Shown here one piece after another: positions 37,440 through 46,129 of a stretch of DNA of 64,000 nt (position 1 is its first letter; each line of letters starts with the position of its first letter). Location: positions 1 to 64,000 of the forward strand of contig NZ_JALNMJ010000024.1 of the NCBI RefSeq assembly GCF_023156505.1, written 5' to 3'. This DNA is from Roseibium sediminicola. GTDB taxonomy: Bacteria; Pseudomonadota; Alphaproteobacteria; Rhizobiales; Stappiaceae. The notes under the pieces are model-generated. The model made no database searches. It had not been told where the DNA came from and saw only the letters and a list, made by a program, of their open reading frames with translations. A program made the position numbers and the translations under genes.

Positions 37440-38717
37440 TCAGGCGCCGAAGATGTCGGCGGTGATGCCCTTGTACCAGCCGACGGATTCCTCATAGGTC
37501 GCCTGGCGCAGGGCTTCGTCTTCACCGGTCTGGCTGATGAAGCTCGAGGTCGAGGCGATCTTCTCGTCGGTCGGGGCATATTGCGCGCCGACTTTCACGC
37601 CATCATTGGTCTCGATCAGGCTCCAGCAGGTGTTTGAGTATTTCGCCGGAAACACTTTCGAGCCGGTGAGGTCCCCGCGTACGGCCATGGCCGCGACCTT
37701 GGCCTGGCTGTTGGCCGAGAAGCCGGATTTCGGCATGTCGCCGGCAATCGAGGCATCGCCGATGACGAAGATGTTCTCGTCCGCCGAGGAGCGCATCGAT
37801 TTCGGATCGATCGGGCAGAAACCGCTTTCGTTGGCAAGGCCGGTCCTGGCGGCAATCATACCGGCCTTCTGGGCCGGGATGACATTGACCAGCTCGCCCT
37901 TGAACGTGTCGAAATCGGTCTCGACCTCGCCGGTCGCCGGATTGACGCTCTTGATGCCGCCGTGAACGTCGGGTCCGTACCATTCGATCATGCCCGGATA
38001 GTGTTTCTCCCAGCCTTCGGTGAACAGACCCTGCTTGGAGAATTTCGGCTTCGGATCGATGATGATGATCTTGGCGTCCGTGAACCCTTTTTCCTTCAGG
38101 ACATGGGCCATCATGGAGACACGCTCATACGGACCAGGTGGGCAGCGATAGGGGTTGGGCGGGGCGACCATGACGATCTGCTGGCCGTTCTCGATCGCGT
38201 CGAGTTTTGCCTTCAACAGCTGGGTCTGCGGTCCGGCCTTCCAGGAATGCGGCATGATTTCCGCCGCTTCCTCCGAATAGCCCGGTACGCTGTCATAGAT
38301 CAGGTCGATGCCCGGCGCGACGATCAGCCGGTCATAGGGCACCTTGGAGCCGTCCGCCATGACGACTTCCTTCGCGTCCCGGTCGACGCTGTCCGCCATG
38401 CCGTTGACGACGCTAATGCCGTAATTCGAGGCCAGCGTGTCATAGCCGTGGGTGATGCTGTCAAAGTCGCGGTAGCCGCCGAGATAAAGATTGGAAAAGA
38501 AGCAGGTCGTGTATTTCGGGTTGGCCTCGATCAGGGTGACGTCGAGATCCTCGCCGGCATCCTTGGCCATGTAGCGGGCCGCCGTTGCGCCGCCGGCTCC
38601 GCCGCCGATGACAACCGCACGCGGTTTGCCCTGGGCGCGGGCGTAATAGGGCATCGCCAATGTTGTGGCTCCGGCGCCCATGAGCATGCCGAAAGTTCGA
38701 CGAGAGATTCCAGGCAT
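37440..38717 (-). CDS. soxF: SoxF, flavocytochrome c sulfide dehydrogenase flavoprotein subunit
   Basis: The 425-residue protein has a Tat signal (SRRTFGMLMGAGATTLAM) and then the FAD motif AVVIGGGAGGATAARYM. It has the FCSD-type TTCFFSNLYLGGYRDF segment with one redox cysteine and ANESGFCPIDP/NIFVIGDASIAGDMPKSG near the C-terminus. A late NTCWSLI supplies a further Cys. It would oxidise sulfide in the periplasm and pass electrons to SoxE. ATG 38717 is chosen from GGGAGGAAGG just before it and the Tat signal; the frame is open further upstream. It is the last gene of the sox transcript. Confidence 0.88.
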   Translation of the reverse strand: MPGISRRTFGMLMGAGATTLAMPYYARAQGKPRAVVIGGGAGGATAARYMAKDAGEDLDVTLIEANPKYTTCFFSNLYLGGYRDFDSITHGYDTLASNYGISVVNGMADSVDRDAKEVVMADGSKVPYDRLIVAPGIDLIYDSVPGYSEEAAEIMPHSWKAGPQTQLLKAKLDAIENGQQIVMVAPPNPYRCPPGPYERVSMMAHVLKEKGFTDAKIIIIDPKPKFSKQGLFTEGWEKHYPGMIEWYGPDVHGGIKSVNPATGEVETDFDTFKGELVNVIPAQKAGMIAARTGLANESGFCPIDPKSMRSSADENIFVIGDASIAGDMPKSGFSANSQAKVAAMAVRGDLTGSKVFPAKYSNTCWSLIETNDGVKVGAQYAPTDEKIASTSSFISQTGEDEALRQATYEESVGWYKGITADIFGA

Positions 38718-38764
38718 TTTCCTTCCTCCCAATTTGGCAGCGGGCGGCTTGGCTCCTCTTCTTG

Positions 38765-39523
38765 CTACTGCGGATCGAGTGACCCGAAATAGGCCGCAAG
38801 TGCTGCGATTTCCTCGTTGCCGAGATTGACGGTCATGTTCTGCATGACCTGGTGACTGCGGACGTTGGTCTTGTATTCGAAGAGCGCCCGGATGAAGGGC
38901 TCCCTGGGCCAGCCGATGATCGAGGGAATGCCGTCGGCGCGGCCGGATATCTGGTGGCAGGTGACGCATTCGCTGGAGAGATACTCGCCATATTCCGGAT
39001 CGCCTTCGAGATGCATTGCCGCCCCGCCGATTTCCGGCCGTGCCGTTCCGGAGGCGGTCGGGTCGGCGGCAGGGGCTTCCTGCGAGAGGGCTTTCAGATA
39101 GGCGATCACGTCGGTCCGATCCTGTTTGTCCTTCATGCCGCGAAAGGACATGCGTGTGCCCGGCACATAGTCGCGCGGTTTTTCAAGATACTGATCGAGC
39201 GTGAAATCGTTCCAGACCAGGCCGTCTTCGCCCAGCTTTTTCATGGCGCTGGAATATTTGAAACCTTCGATGGCTCCGGCCTTGCGTTCGAACAGGCCGT
39301 CGAGATGCGGTCCGACCCCGTTGCGGGCTTCGGCGCCGACCTGGTGGCAGGATTTGCAGGCCTGGAACACTTTTTCGCCCTTTGCCGGATCGCCTTCCTG
39401 GGCGAGGGCCGGAGCGGATAGTGTCAGACAGCTGGCTAAAACCATTGTCCGGACGTTCAGCCTCCCGGCAAAAAGGCCGGATTGGGCGATCCACTTTGAC
39501 CTGCGACGTCCGGTTGGTGTCAT
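38765..39523 (-). CDS. soxE: SoxE, diheme c-type cytochrome
   Basis: The 252-residue protein has a signal peptide (about 1-41, ending ALA) and two heme-binding motifs, CKSCH at 56-60 and CVTCH at 186-190, with Met ligands in GTRMSF and a late segment. The first domain is a mitochondrial-type cytochrome c. The second resembles small diheme-family domains. SoxE is the electron acceptor subunit of SoxF. AGGAGGA precedes the ATG. The first domain closely resembles the first domain of SoxD in this operon. Confidence 0.85.
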   Translation of the reverse strand: MTPTGRRRSKWIAQSGLFAGRLNVRTMVLASCLTLSAPALAQEGDPAKGEKVFQACKSCHQVGAEARNGVGPHLDGLFERKAGAIEGFKYSSAMKKLGEDGLVWNDFTLDQYLEKPRDYVPGTRMSFRGMKDKQDRTDVIAYLKALSQEAPAADPTASGTARPEIGGAAMHLEGDPEYGEYLSSECVTCHQISGRADGIPSIIGWPREPFIRALFEYKTNVRSHQVMQNMTVNLGNEEIAALAAYFGSLDPQ

Positions 39524-39591
39524 TCCGGGTCCTCCTGTACCCGTCCTGGCAGGCTGCGCGGGTTTGGGGCCCGCGCAGAGATGCTTTTACC

Positions 39592-40035
39592 TCAGGGTCT
39601 GAGGATCGTATAGCCGTCCTCGTTCAGTTCCATCAGCGCGACAGCTCCGGCCGGAACGATTTCGACACCTTCCAAGAGCGTGATGTCCTTGCCGGCTTTC
39701 TTGGTCATCGCCTGAAGGGTGTTGTTGCAGGCTTCGAAGGCGACATTCGGCATGCTTTGCACGAAGGATTTCATCCGCTCGCTCACCGGCGAGGTGTCAG
39801 CCCGGAACATGTGCAGGCCCTGATTGAAGGCAACCACCTTGATGTCGACCTCTTCGCCCATATCCGAATAGTGGCGCGCGACATTGGCGGCGACATTGAG
39901 CACCGTGTTCATTTTCTGCGGATCATTGTCGGTGATCTGAAGTGCCAGCTTGTGGACCCCGTCTTCGGCAAAAGCGGTTGTGGCAAGCATCATCATGACG
40001 GACAGCACCGCCGCCAATTTTGCAAACAGTCTCAT
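39592..40035 (-). CDS. Exported DsrE-family protein within the sox operon
   Basis: The 147-residue protein has a clear Sec signal (MRLFAKLAAVLSVMMMLATTAFA) and a DsrE/DsrF-like fold. Visible parts are the LALQITDNDPQKMNTVLNVAANVARHY helix, the VDIKVVAFNQGLHMF strand and AFEACNNTLQAM with a Cys at the position typical of sulfur-carrying DsrE proteins. DsrE-type proteins bind persulfide sulfur, mostly in the cytoplasm. Export of this one places it with the Sox proteins in the periplasm. GGGAGGGAAC decides the start. It interrupts the usual soxD-soxE adjacency of the Paracoccus order. Confidence 0.78.
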   Translation of the reverse strand: MRLFAKLAAVLSVMMMLATTAFAEDGVHKLALQITDNDPQKMNTVLNVAANVARHYSDMGEEVDIKVVAFNQGLHMFRADTSPVSERMKSFVQSMPNVAFEACNNTLQAMTKKAGKDITLLEGVEIVPAGAVALMELNEDGYTILRP

Positions 40036-40121
40036 CGTTCCCTCCCTCTGGCGTTTCCGCCGTGCGGAAACAGTGTCATGCGGCCGGCTGGTCAAGACTG
40101 CCGGCCGGCCGCAAAACGATG

Positions 40122-41225
40122 TCAGTCGACGCCGCCAACGCCGGCGGCCTCGTCGTCATCGACCGAGCCGGGTGTCACGTCGAGAATGCGCGCGCGCATG
40201 GTGATCTCGACGGCATTGGGCTTGCAGTCGCTCATGCAGGGCTCACCCTTTTGGGCGTAGTGTTCTTCATCCGCACGATTGTCCGCGATGAAGTTTTCTT
40301 CATTGGGCAGATGGATGTCGGTGAAGTTCTCGTTGGAGAGCTCAAAATCCTCGTCGGTCACCACGTCGTTGAGGTAAAGCAGATAGGCGGTCAGCGCATA
40401 AACGTCGTCGTCCGACAGCGAGCGCGCATTGCCATAGGGCATGGCCCGTCTGACATAGTCGTAGACGGTCGACAGATACGGCCAATAGGAGCCGATGGTC
40501 TTTTCCGGCCGGTCTTCCCTCAAGGTGTCATGACCGCCGGCCAGCACCGGCCAGCGGCCGACGCCCTCGCCGAAATCGCCGTGGCAGACCGCGCAGTTTT
40601 CGGAATAGATCGGTTCACCGTCGGCAACCGTTCCGGAGCCGACCGGTAGACCCGTTCCGTCGGGGCGGATGTCGATGTCCCAGGCGGCGATCTCATCCTC
40701 GGTGGCTTCGCGGCCGAGCCCGAAGACACCTCCGTCGCGGGTCGCCGAGACCGGTGCGGCTGCCGCAGAGGCGTCCGCGGTCTGGGTCTGCTCTGCAGCA
40801 GCCGGTTCCGCGGAACTCTGGTCCTGCGCAGCCGGTGACGCGCTTGAAAAACTCGCCAGATAGGCGATCACATTGTCCAGATCTTCCTGCTTCTTGAGAC
40901 CGGCAAAGGCCATCTTGGTGCCCTTGATCATGTCTTTCGGCTTAGCCAGATAGGCGGCAATCGTTGACTCGTTCCAGACAAGTCCGTCCGCGCCCGCCTG
41001 GATCATCGCCTTGGAGTATTTGTAATCCTCGGCGGTTCCGGCCGTGCGGCCAAAAACCTCGTTCAGCTGCGGGCCGACCTTGTTCCTGGCGCCATCGCCG
41101 ACCGCGTGGCAGGCGGCGCATTTCTTGAAGACCTTCTCGCCCTTGGCGGCATCGCCGGCGATTGCGAGGCCGGGCAGGGCGGCAAGGGCGGTCCCGAGGC
41201 AAAGTGCTTTAAGAAACTTCGACAT
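40122..41225 (-). CDS. soxD: SoxD, diheme cytochrome c subunit of sulfane dehydrogenase
   Basis: The 367-residue protein has a signal peptide (about 1-23) and CAACH at 36-40 in a class I cytochrome domain. An Ala/Gln/Glu-rich linker (about 127-165) follows, then CAVCH at 211-215 in a second heme domain typical of SoxD (ENCAVCHGDFGEG, AMPYGNARSLSDDDVYALTAYLL). SoxCD oxidises the outer sulfane sulfur on SoxY, a six-electron reaction that allows complete thiosulfate oxidation. The start codon overlaps the soxC stop by 17 nt and follows GGTGGAAA. Confidence 0.92.
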   Translation of the reverse strand: MSKFLKALCLGTALAALPGLAIAGDAAKGEKVFKKCAACHAVGDGARNKVGPQLNEVFGRTAGTAEDYKYSKAMIQAGADGLVWNESTIAAYLAKPKDMIKGTKMAFAGLKKQEDLDNVIAYLASFSSASPAAQDQSSAEPAAAEQTQTADASAAAAPVSATRDGGVFGLGREATEDEIAAWDIDIRPDGTGLPVGSGTVADGEPIYSENCAVCHGDFGEGVGRWPVLAGGHDTLREDRPEKTIGSYWPYLSTVYDYVRRAMPYGNARSLSDDDVYALTAYLLYLNDVVTDEDFELSNENFTDIHLPNEENFIADNRADEEHYAQKGEPCMSDCKPNAVEITMRARILDVTPGSVDDDEAAGVGGVD

Positions 41226-42483
41226 TTTCCACCGTTCCGTCTGCTTTGACATACCAGGTCTGGATGCCGTTGTTGTGGTAGATCGAGTTCTCGCCGCGGG
41301 CGGCGCGCAGCTCGTTCTTGGTCGGCTGGAAGTAACCGTTCTCGTCCATGGCGCGGGACTGGATCAGAAGGTCCGAGCCGTCCCAGTCGATGTCGAGATA
41401 GAACCGGTGCAGTGCCTTGGGCAGGCTGGGGCCGTCGATCCGTGCGGTTTTCCAGTTGCGGCCGCCGTCGATCGAGACGTCCACGCGGGTGATGCGGCCG
41501 TTTCCGGACCAGGCGACACCGGAGATCACCATCGGGCCCTTGCCGTGTGTCACGGGGGCTTGCGGGCTGGGGCTCGTGATGACGGACTTGGCGTCCATCA
41601 CCCAGGTGAAGCGCCGGGCTTTCCCGGATGCCAGAAGATCGGTGTATTTGGAGGTTTCCTCGCGCTGATGCCAGGGCTCGTCCCCAACCTCGATGCGGCG
41701 CAACCACTTGACCCACATGTTACCTTCCCAGCCGGGCACGACTAGGCGCAGCGGGTAGCCCTGTTCGGGCCGGAGCGCCTCGCCGTTCATCTTGAAGGCG
41801 ATGAGGCAGTCATCGAGCGCCTTTTCCATCGGGATGGAGCGGGTCATGGCCGAGGCGTCGGCACCTTCCGGCATGACCCATTTGGCGTTGGTCTTGATAC
41901 CGGCTTCTTCCAGGATCAGCTTCAGCGGCACGCCGGTATACATCACGCAGTGGACCATGCCGTGGGTGTACTGGCAGCCGTTCAGCTGGGAACCGCGCCA
42001 TTCCATGCCGGAATTGGCAGCGCATTCCAGGAAATAGACCCGGTTTTCCCGCGGGAAGCGTTTCAGGTCCTCCATGGTGAAGACCAGCGGCGTGTCGACC
42101 AGTCCGTTGATCATCAGCCGGTGATCGGCCGGGTTGATCTCGGAAATGCCGCCGTGATGGCGCTCGAAGCACAGGCCGTTCGGCGTGATGATGCCGTCGA
42201 GTTCATGGAGCGGTGTGAAGTTGACCGAGCTTTCGGTCGAGGCGGTCAGCCATTCCACGTCGCGGCGAACCACATGGGATTCAAACTCGGACGGGGTGCC
42301 GTAGGGCCGGGCCTGCACGCCATCGCCGAGATAACGGTTCCAGTCCTGGACCTCGGTGATCAGGGGGTCGCCGGCGGCCTTGGCCGCACCGGCGGATCCG
42401 GCAACCGCACCGGCCGCCAGACCCGCCTTGAGGAGAGAACGGCGGGAAAGGTTCTGGGGGGGGGAACCCTTGGTATCACTCAT
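41209..42483 (-). CDS. soxC: SoxC, molybdenum cofactor subunit of sulfane dehydrogenase
   Basis: The 424-residue protein has a twin-arginine signal (LSRRSLLKAGLAAGAVAGS) followed by an oxidoreductase molybdopterin domain with the Mo-coordinating Cys154 in VYFLECAANSG. It ends with a Mo-co dimerisation domain (about 300-420: VTHGKGPMVISGVAW). It is the sulfite-oxidase-family catalytic subunit that works with SoxD in the periplasm. It lacks its own heme domain. The start follows AAGGACACCCCC. Confidence 0.93.
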   Translation of the reverse strand: MSDTKGSPPQNLSRRSLLKAGLAAGAVAGSAGAAKAAGDPLITEVQDWNRYLGDGVQARPYGTPSEFESHVVRRDVEWLTASTESSVNFTPLHELDGIITPNGLCFERHHGGISEINPADHRLMINGLVDTPLVFTMEDLKRFPRENRVYFLECAANSGMEWRGSQLNGCQYTHGMVHCVMYTGVPLKLILEEAGIKTNAKWVMPEGADASAMTRSIPMEKALDDCLIAFKMNGEALRPEQGYPLRLVVPGWEGNMWVKWLRRIEVGDEPWHQREETSKYTDLLASGKARRFTWVMDAKSVITSPSPQAPVTHGKGPMVISGVAWSGNGRITRVDVSIDGGRNWKTARIDGPSLPKALHRFYLDIDWDGSDLLIQSRAMDENGYFQPTKNELRAARGENSIYHNNGIQTWYVKADGTVENVEVS

Positions 42484-42517
42484 GGGGGTGTCCTTAGGAT
42501 TTCTCTTGGGTGTTCGA

Positions 42518-44212
42518 TCAGCCGGCCAGCTTGACGGACTGGTTGTCCGGCAGTTTCACGACTGGGTTTTTCAGAAGGTAGCTCTCAACGACCTCGTCGA
42601 TGGGCGGGCCCTCGGTGGCTTCGTTGACCGAGGCCCAGCCTGTGACCACGTAATCCTTGGCCGGGTCGATGGCCTCTCCGGTGGCAAGCAGGGTCATGCC
42701 CGAAATGCGTTCGCCGATGTCCTTGTCCGGATCGATCGTGTAGCCCATGCCGCCGACGCGGACCATGTCGCCGCCCTGCTGGTAATAGGGATCCTTGTTG
42801 AAGAGGTTGTCGCCAACATCTTCCAGGATGTCCTTCAGCATCTGGCCGGTCATGGTCGAGCGGTAGGCCGCCGGATAGGTCATGGCACAGGCGTTGTGCA
42901 GGTCCTCGAATGTGATGTCCTGTCCCGGCAGGAGGGAGGTGCCCCAACGGAAGCCGGGCGACAGGGCGATCTGGGCATCTCGTTCCTCCAGCAGTGCCTG
43001 GCAGATCAGGTCGTCGAAGGTGCCGTTGAAGTTGCCGCGCCGGTAGAGGAGGTTTTCGGTCTTGCCAAGCACACGGGCAAGGTCGGCTTCGTAAGGAGCG
43101 CGAACCTCGTCGATCAGCGACGCCATGTCGGCGTCGGGCGAGATCACATCCGAGAAAATCGGGATCAGCCGGTAGGCGTAACCGGCGACTTTGCCGTCCC
43201 TGATGTCCAGATCCACGCGTGAGACGAACTTGCCGTTGGAGCCGGACGCGATTACCAGCGTGTCGTTGACGATCACCGGTTCGGGCAGGGCGTCATGGGT
43301 GTGGCCGGTCAGGACGACGTCGATGCCGTCGACGCGGGAGGCCAGCTTTCGGTCGACGTCAAAACCGTTGTGGGACAGCAGCACGACCACTTCGGCGCCT
43401 TCATCGCGGGCTTCGGCCACATGCTTGGCAATGTCCTCCTCGCGAATGCCGAAGGACCAGCCGGGGATCATCCAGCGCGGATTGGCAATCGGCGTGTAGG
43501 GGAAGGCCTGGCCGATGACCGCGACCTTGGCGCCGCCGCGCTCGAACATCTTCCAGGCTTCGAAGGCTGGCTCGTCCCATTCATTGTCGTAGATGTTGGA
43601 GCCGAGGAAGGAAAAGGGCAGGTTGTCGATAACTTCCTGGACCCTGTCGGTGCCATAGGTGAATTCCCAGTGGCCGGTCATGGCATCCGGTTCCAGGGCG
43701 TTCATGACGGTGATCATGTCTTCGCCCCTGGTGACGTTGGAGGTGTAGCTGCCCTGCCAGGTGTCGCCGCCGTCAAGCAGGAGACAATTGTCGGCGCCGC
43801 GTTCGGCGCGGATGCGCTTGATGACCGTGGCAACGCGGTCCATGCCGCCCATCTTGCCGTAGGTCCTTGCAAGAGAGACGAAGTCCTCGGAGGTCAACGC
43901 ATAGGCGTCGGGGGTGCCCGGCTGAATGTTGTAGAGCTTGAGGAAATCGGCGCCGGTCACATGCGGCGGCTTGCCGTTGACATCGCCAATGCCGAGATTG
44001 ATCGACGGCTCGCGGAAATAGAGGGGTTTCAGTTGGGCATGAATGTCGGTGATGTGGATCAGCGTGAGCTGGCCTGTCGGTTCGATGGCAAGAAGCTGGT
44101 CTTCGGTCAGGGACTGCTGCGCCATGAGCCGCGACCAGGAACCGGCCATGCCGGACCCGAGCAGGGCGCTGGTGGCCGTCGCGGCCATCAGGAACTCACG
44201 TCTTGAGAACAT
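42518..44212 (-). CDS. soxB: SoxB, thiosulfohydrolase
   Basis: The 564-residue protein has a twin-arginine signal (FSRREFLMAATATSALLG) and a metallophosphatase fold with metal-site motifs: ITDIHAQLKP near residue 55, LLDGGDTWQGSY near 145, GHWEFTYG near 172 (SoxB variant of GNHE) and LTGHTHDALPEP near 295. A 5'-nucleotidase C-terminal domain follows. It hydrolyses the sulfonate from SoxY-bound thiosulfate to release sulfate. A GC hairpin lies upstream in the soxA-soxB gap. Confidence 0.95.
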   Translation of the reverse strand: MFSRREFLMAATATSALLGSGMAGSWSRLMAQQSLTEDQLLAIEPTGQLTLIHITDIHAQLKPLYFREPSINLGIGDVNGKPPHVTGADFLKLYNIQPGTPDAYALTSEDFVSLARTYGKMGGMDRVATVIKRIRAERGADNCLLLDGGDTWQGSYTSNVTRGEDMITVMNALEPDAMTGHWEFTYGTDRVQEVIDNLPFSFLGSNIYDNEWDEPAFEAWKMFERGGAKVAVIGQAFPYTPIANPRWMIPGWSFGIREEDIAKHVAEARDEGAEVVVLLSHNGFDVDRKLASRVDGIDVVLTGHTHDALPEPVIVNDTLVIASGSNGKFVSRVDLDIRDGKVAGYAYRLIPIFSDVISPDADMASLIDEVRAPYEADLARVLGKTENLLYRRGNFNGTFDDLICQALLEERDAQIALSPGFRWGTSLLPGQDITFEDLHNACAMTYPAAYRSTMTGQMLKDILEDVGDNLFNKDPYYQQGGDMVRVGGMGYTIDPDKDIGERISGMTLLATGEAIDPAKDYVVTGWASVNEATEGPPIDEVVESYLLKNPVVKLPDNQSVKLAG

Positions 44213-44357
44213 TCCAACTCACTCCAAATTCAAGGACCGGGCGTTTACCTCGCCAAGGCCCAAAGGCACAGTTTACCCGCCGGCGCACGATACCTCATGC
44301 GCCCCGGTCTTCCCGAAGGCGGTTTTGAAATCACAAGCCGCAACGGCGGCGAAAGGT

Positions 44358-44384
44358 CCGGCGCAGCGGCTGCGGCCGCGCCGG
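44358..44384 (-). promoter_or_regulatory. Intercistronic GC hairpin between soxA and soxB
   Basis: CCGGCGC at 44358-44364 pairs with GCGCCGG at 44378-44384 around a 13-nt loop, in the 187-bp gap after soxA, the longest gap between consecutive genes from soxX to soxF. There is no T-run, so it looks more like an RNA-processing or stabilising hairpin than a terminator. That reading is inference. Confidence 0.45.
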
Positions 44385-44399
44385 AGAGTTGCGGTCAGC

Positions 44400-45257
44400 C
44401 TATTGGCGCACCGCCGGGGTTTCGACACCGAGACCCGAGCCGCGCCAGGTCACATAGACTTCCAGCGCCATCAGGTCGTCGGAGAAGGCGGCCGGGAATT
44501 CGGCGCGCGTGTCGCGGATACAGCCGCGGAAGCGGTTGTGCAGGGACACCATTTCGGACTGTTTCAGACGATAGGTCGGAAAGCCGTTGACATTGCCCTG
44601 GCTGAGGTGGTCGGCGCGAATGTATTTGCCGTTGTAATCCTCGTGGCAGGACGCGCAGGCGAGGTTCAGCTGACCGGTGCGGGTGTAATAGAGCTCCTTG
44701 CCCTTGTCCCACCAGGCCTGCATGTCGCCCTGGGTCAGATCCACTTCCACCGGCATGCCAATCGACTGGTGCTTGATATAGGTGGTAAGCGCCTTCTGAT
44801 CGGCCGCGTCGAACTTGTAGGGCTTGGCCTGCATGTTCTTTTCGCGGCATTGGTTGATCTGCAGCTCGATGTTGAACGGTTTGCCGGCGTCCGCGTTCCA
44901 TTTCGGATAGCTCGCGCCAAGGCCCTTCAGGAACTCGCCGGCATCCTCGTGGCAGGAGGCGCAGGACTTGCCGGCGTCGCCGTCCACCGTGTTCCAGATC
45001 TCCTCGCCGCGCTCCACATAGAGCATGCCGGGGTTCTGGAAGCTGTCGGCCTCGAGGGCGCGGGTTTCTTCCGTGCGGTAGTGCCAGCCCGAGATGATCT
45101 CGTCGAACGGATGGCCCTCAGGTGCGGCGACGCGGGTCTGGATTTCCATTTCCCCGTCGATCACGAGCTTGTCGTCGACCGGCCCCCCGGCCAGTGCGGC
45201 TCCCGTTCCCATCAACAATGCTGAGAACAGGGCGATGCTTTTATACGTCTTGGCCAA
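44400..45257 (-). CDS. soxA: SoxA, diheme c-type cytochrome of the SoxAX complex
   Basis: The 285-residue protein has a signal peptide (about 1-23), two heme motifs (CASCH at 99-103 and 201-205) and the catalytic cysteine in NRFRGCIRDT (Cys246), the persulfide heme ligand. SoxAX joins thiosulfate oxidatively to the SoxY cysteine. Two hemes in SoxA make this the Paracoccus/Rhodovulum-type diheme form rather than the monoheme form. It follows soxZ by 39 bp. Confidence 0.94.
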   Translation of the reverse strand: MAKTYKSIALFSALLMGTGAALAGGPVDDKLVIDGEMEIQTRVAAPEGHPFDEIISGWHYRTEETRALEADSFQNPGMLYVERGEEIWNTVDGDAGKSCASCHEDAGEFLKGLGASYPKWNADAGKPFNIELQINQCREKNMQAKPYKFDAADQKALTTYIKHQSIGMPVEVDLTQGDMQAWWDKGKELYYTRTGQLNLACASCHEDYNGKYIRADHLSQGNVNGFPTYRLKQSEMVSLHNRFRGCIRDTRAEFPAAFSDDLMALEVYVTWRGSGLGVETPAVRQ

Positions 45258-45296
45258 ATCGTCTCCTCCCGATTTGTGCGGCTGCGTTCCCGCACC

Positions 45297-45626
45297 CTAT
45301 TCAACAGCAATCTTGTTTTCGGTTTCGTAGACGCTGCCGTCGTCATCCACCCAGGTGAATTTGAATGTTCCGGACTCGGTCACCTTCGCATTGAACTCCA
45401 TGTAGGGGTTCGCGGAGACGGCCGGATCCATGTCACAGCTGAAGACCATCTGGCCGTTGAATTCGCAGGTGAACTTGTTGATGATCTGGCGCGGAATGAG
45501 CTCGCCGGACTTCTTGTCCTTGCGCTGGCCCGATTCCATCGGATGGCTGATCAGCGTCTTGATCGTGATGACTTCGCCCTTGGATGCCTTCTTGGGCACT
45601 TTCACGCGGGGTTTTGGAGTTGCCAT
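45297..45626 (-). CDS. soxZ: SoxZ, sulfur carrier partner subunit
   Basis: The 109-residue Ig-like protein matches SoxZ: VKVPKKASKGEVITIKTLISHPMESG at the N-terminus, then PRQIINKFTCEFNGQMVF and GTFKFTWVDDDGS. It has no signal peptide, so it reaches the periplasm bound to Tat-exported SoxY. SoxYZ carries the sulfur intermediates. Confidence 0.95.
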   Translation of the reverse strand: MATPKPRVKVPKKASKGEVITIKTLISHPMESGQRKDKKSGELIPRQIINKFTCEFNGQMVFSCDMDPAVSANPYMEFNAKVTESGTFKFTWVDDDGSVYETENKIAVE

Positions 45627-45656
45627 GTTTGTTTCCTCGTATCCTGTTCCGCTCGC

Positions 45657-46106
45657 TTAGCCGCCGCAGCCACCGATGGTGACCTTGACTTCCTTGCGGT
45701 CGATGAAGGTGGAGCCGTCGTTCATTTTCGCGACGGCGATCACGTTCTGGGTCTTCGCAAGACGAATACGGGTCTTGGCGTCGGCCGCGCCGCTCATGGC
45801 GGTGAAGTGGAACGTTGCAACGGCCGGGTTCGGGTTGCCGTCCGCCAGGATCAGCACGGATTCGACGAAGTTGTCGGCCGTCATCGGGCTGTCGACGGAG
45901 ACGCCGACCGGCACGGTGTTGCCGTTCTCGGCGATTTCCGGCGTGTCCAGGCTGACGGTGCCTTCCGTCGGCGTTGCGCCGCCGGTGAAGGCCTTGATGG
46001 CGGCTTCGGTTTCATCCGGTGCTGCAAAGGAAAGCTGCGGGTTGAAAGCCAGAACGGCGGCGGCACCTGCCGTCAGACCGAACATTTGGCGTCGTGTGAT
46101 GATCAT
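45657..46106 (-). CDS. soxY: SoxY, covalent sulfur carrier subunit
   Basis: The 149-residue protein has a twin-arginine signal (TRRQMFGLTAGAAAVLAF) and ends in the swinging-arm motif GGCGG, whose Cys147 holds the sulfur substrate. The middle is an Ig-like beta domain (VSLDTPEIAENGNTVPVGVSV). It partners SoxZ, encoded 30 bp downstream. Confidence 0.96.
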   Translation of the reverse strand: MIITRRQMFGLTAGAAAVLAFNPQLSFAAPDETEAAIKAFTGGATPTEGTVSLDTPEIAENGNTVPVGVSVDSPMTADNFVESVLILADGNPNPAVATFHFTAMSGAADAKTRIRLAKTQNVIAVAKMNDGSTFIDRKEVKVTIGGCGG

Positions 46107-46129
46107 CTCTTGCTCCCAGAGTGTCGAGA

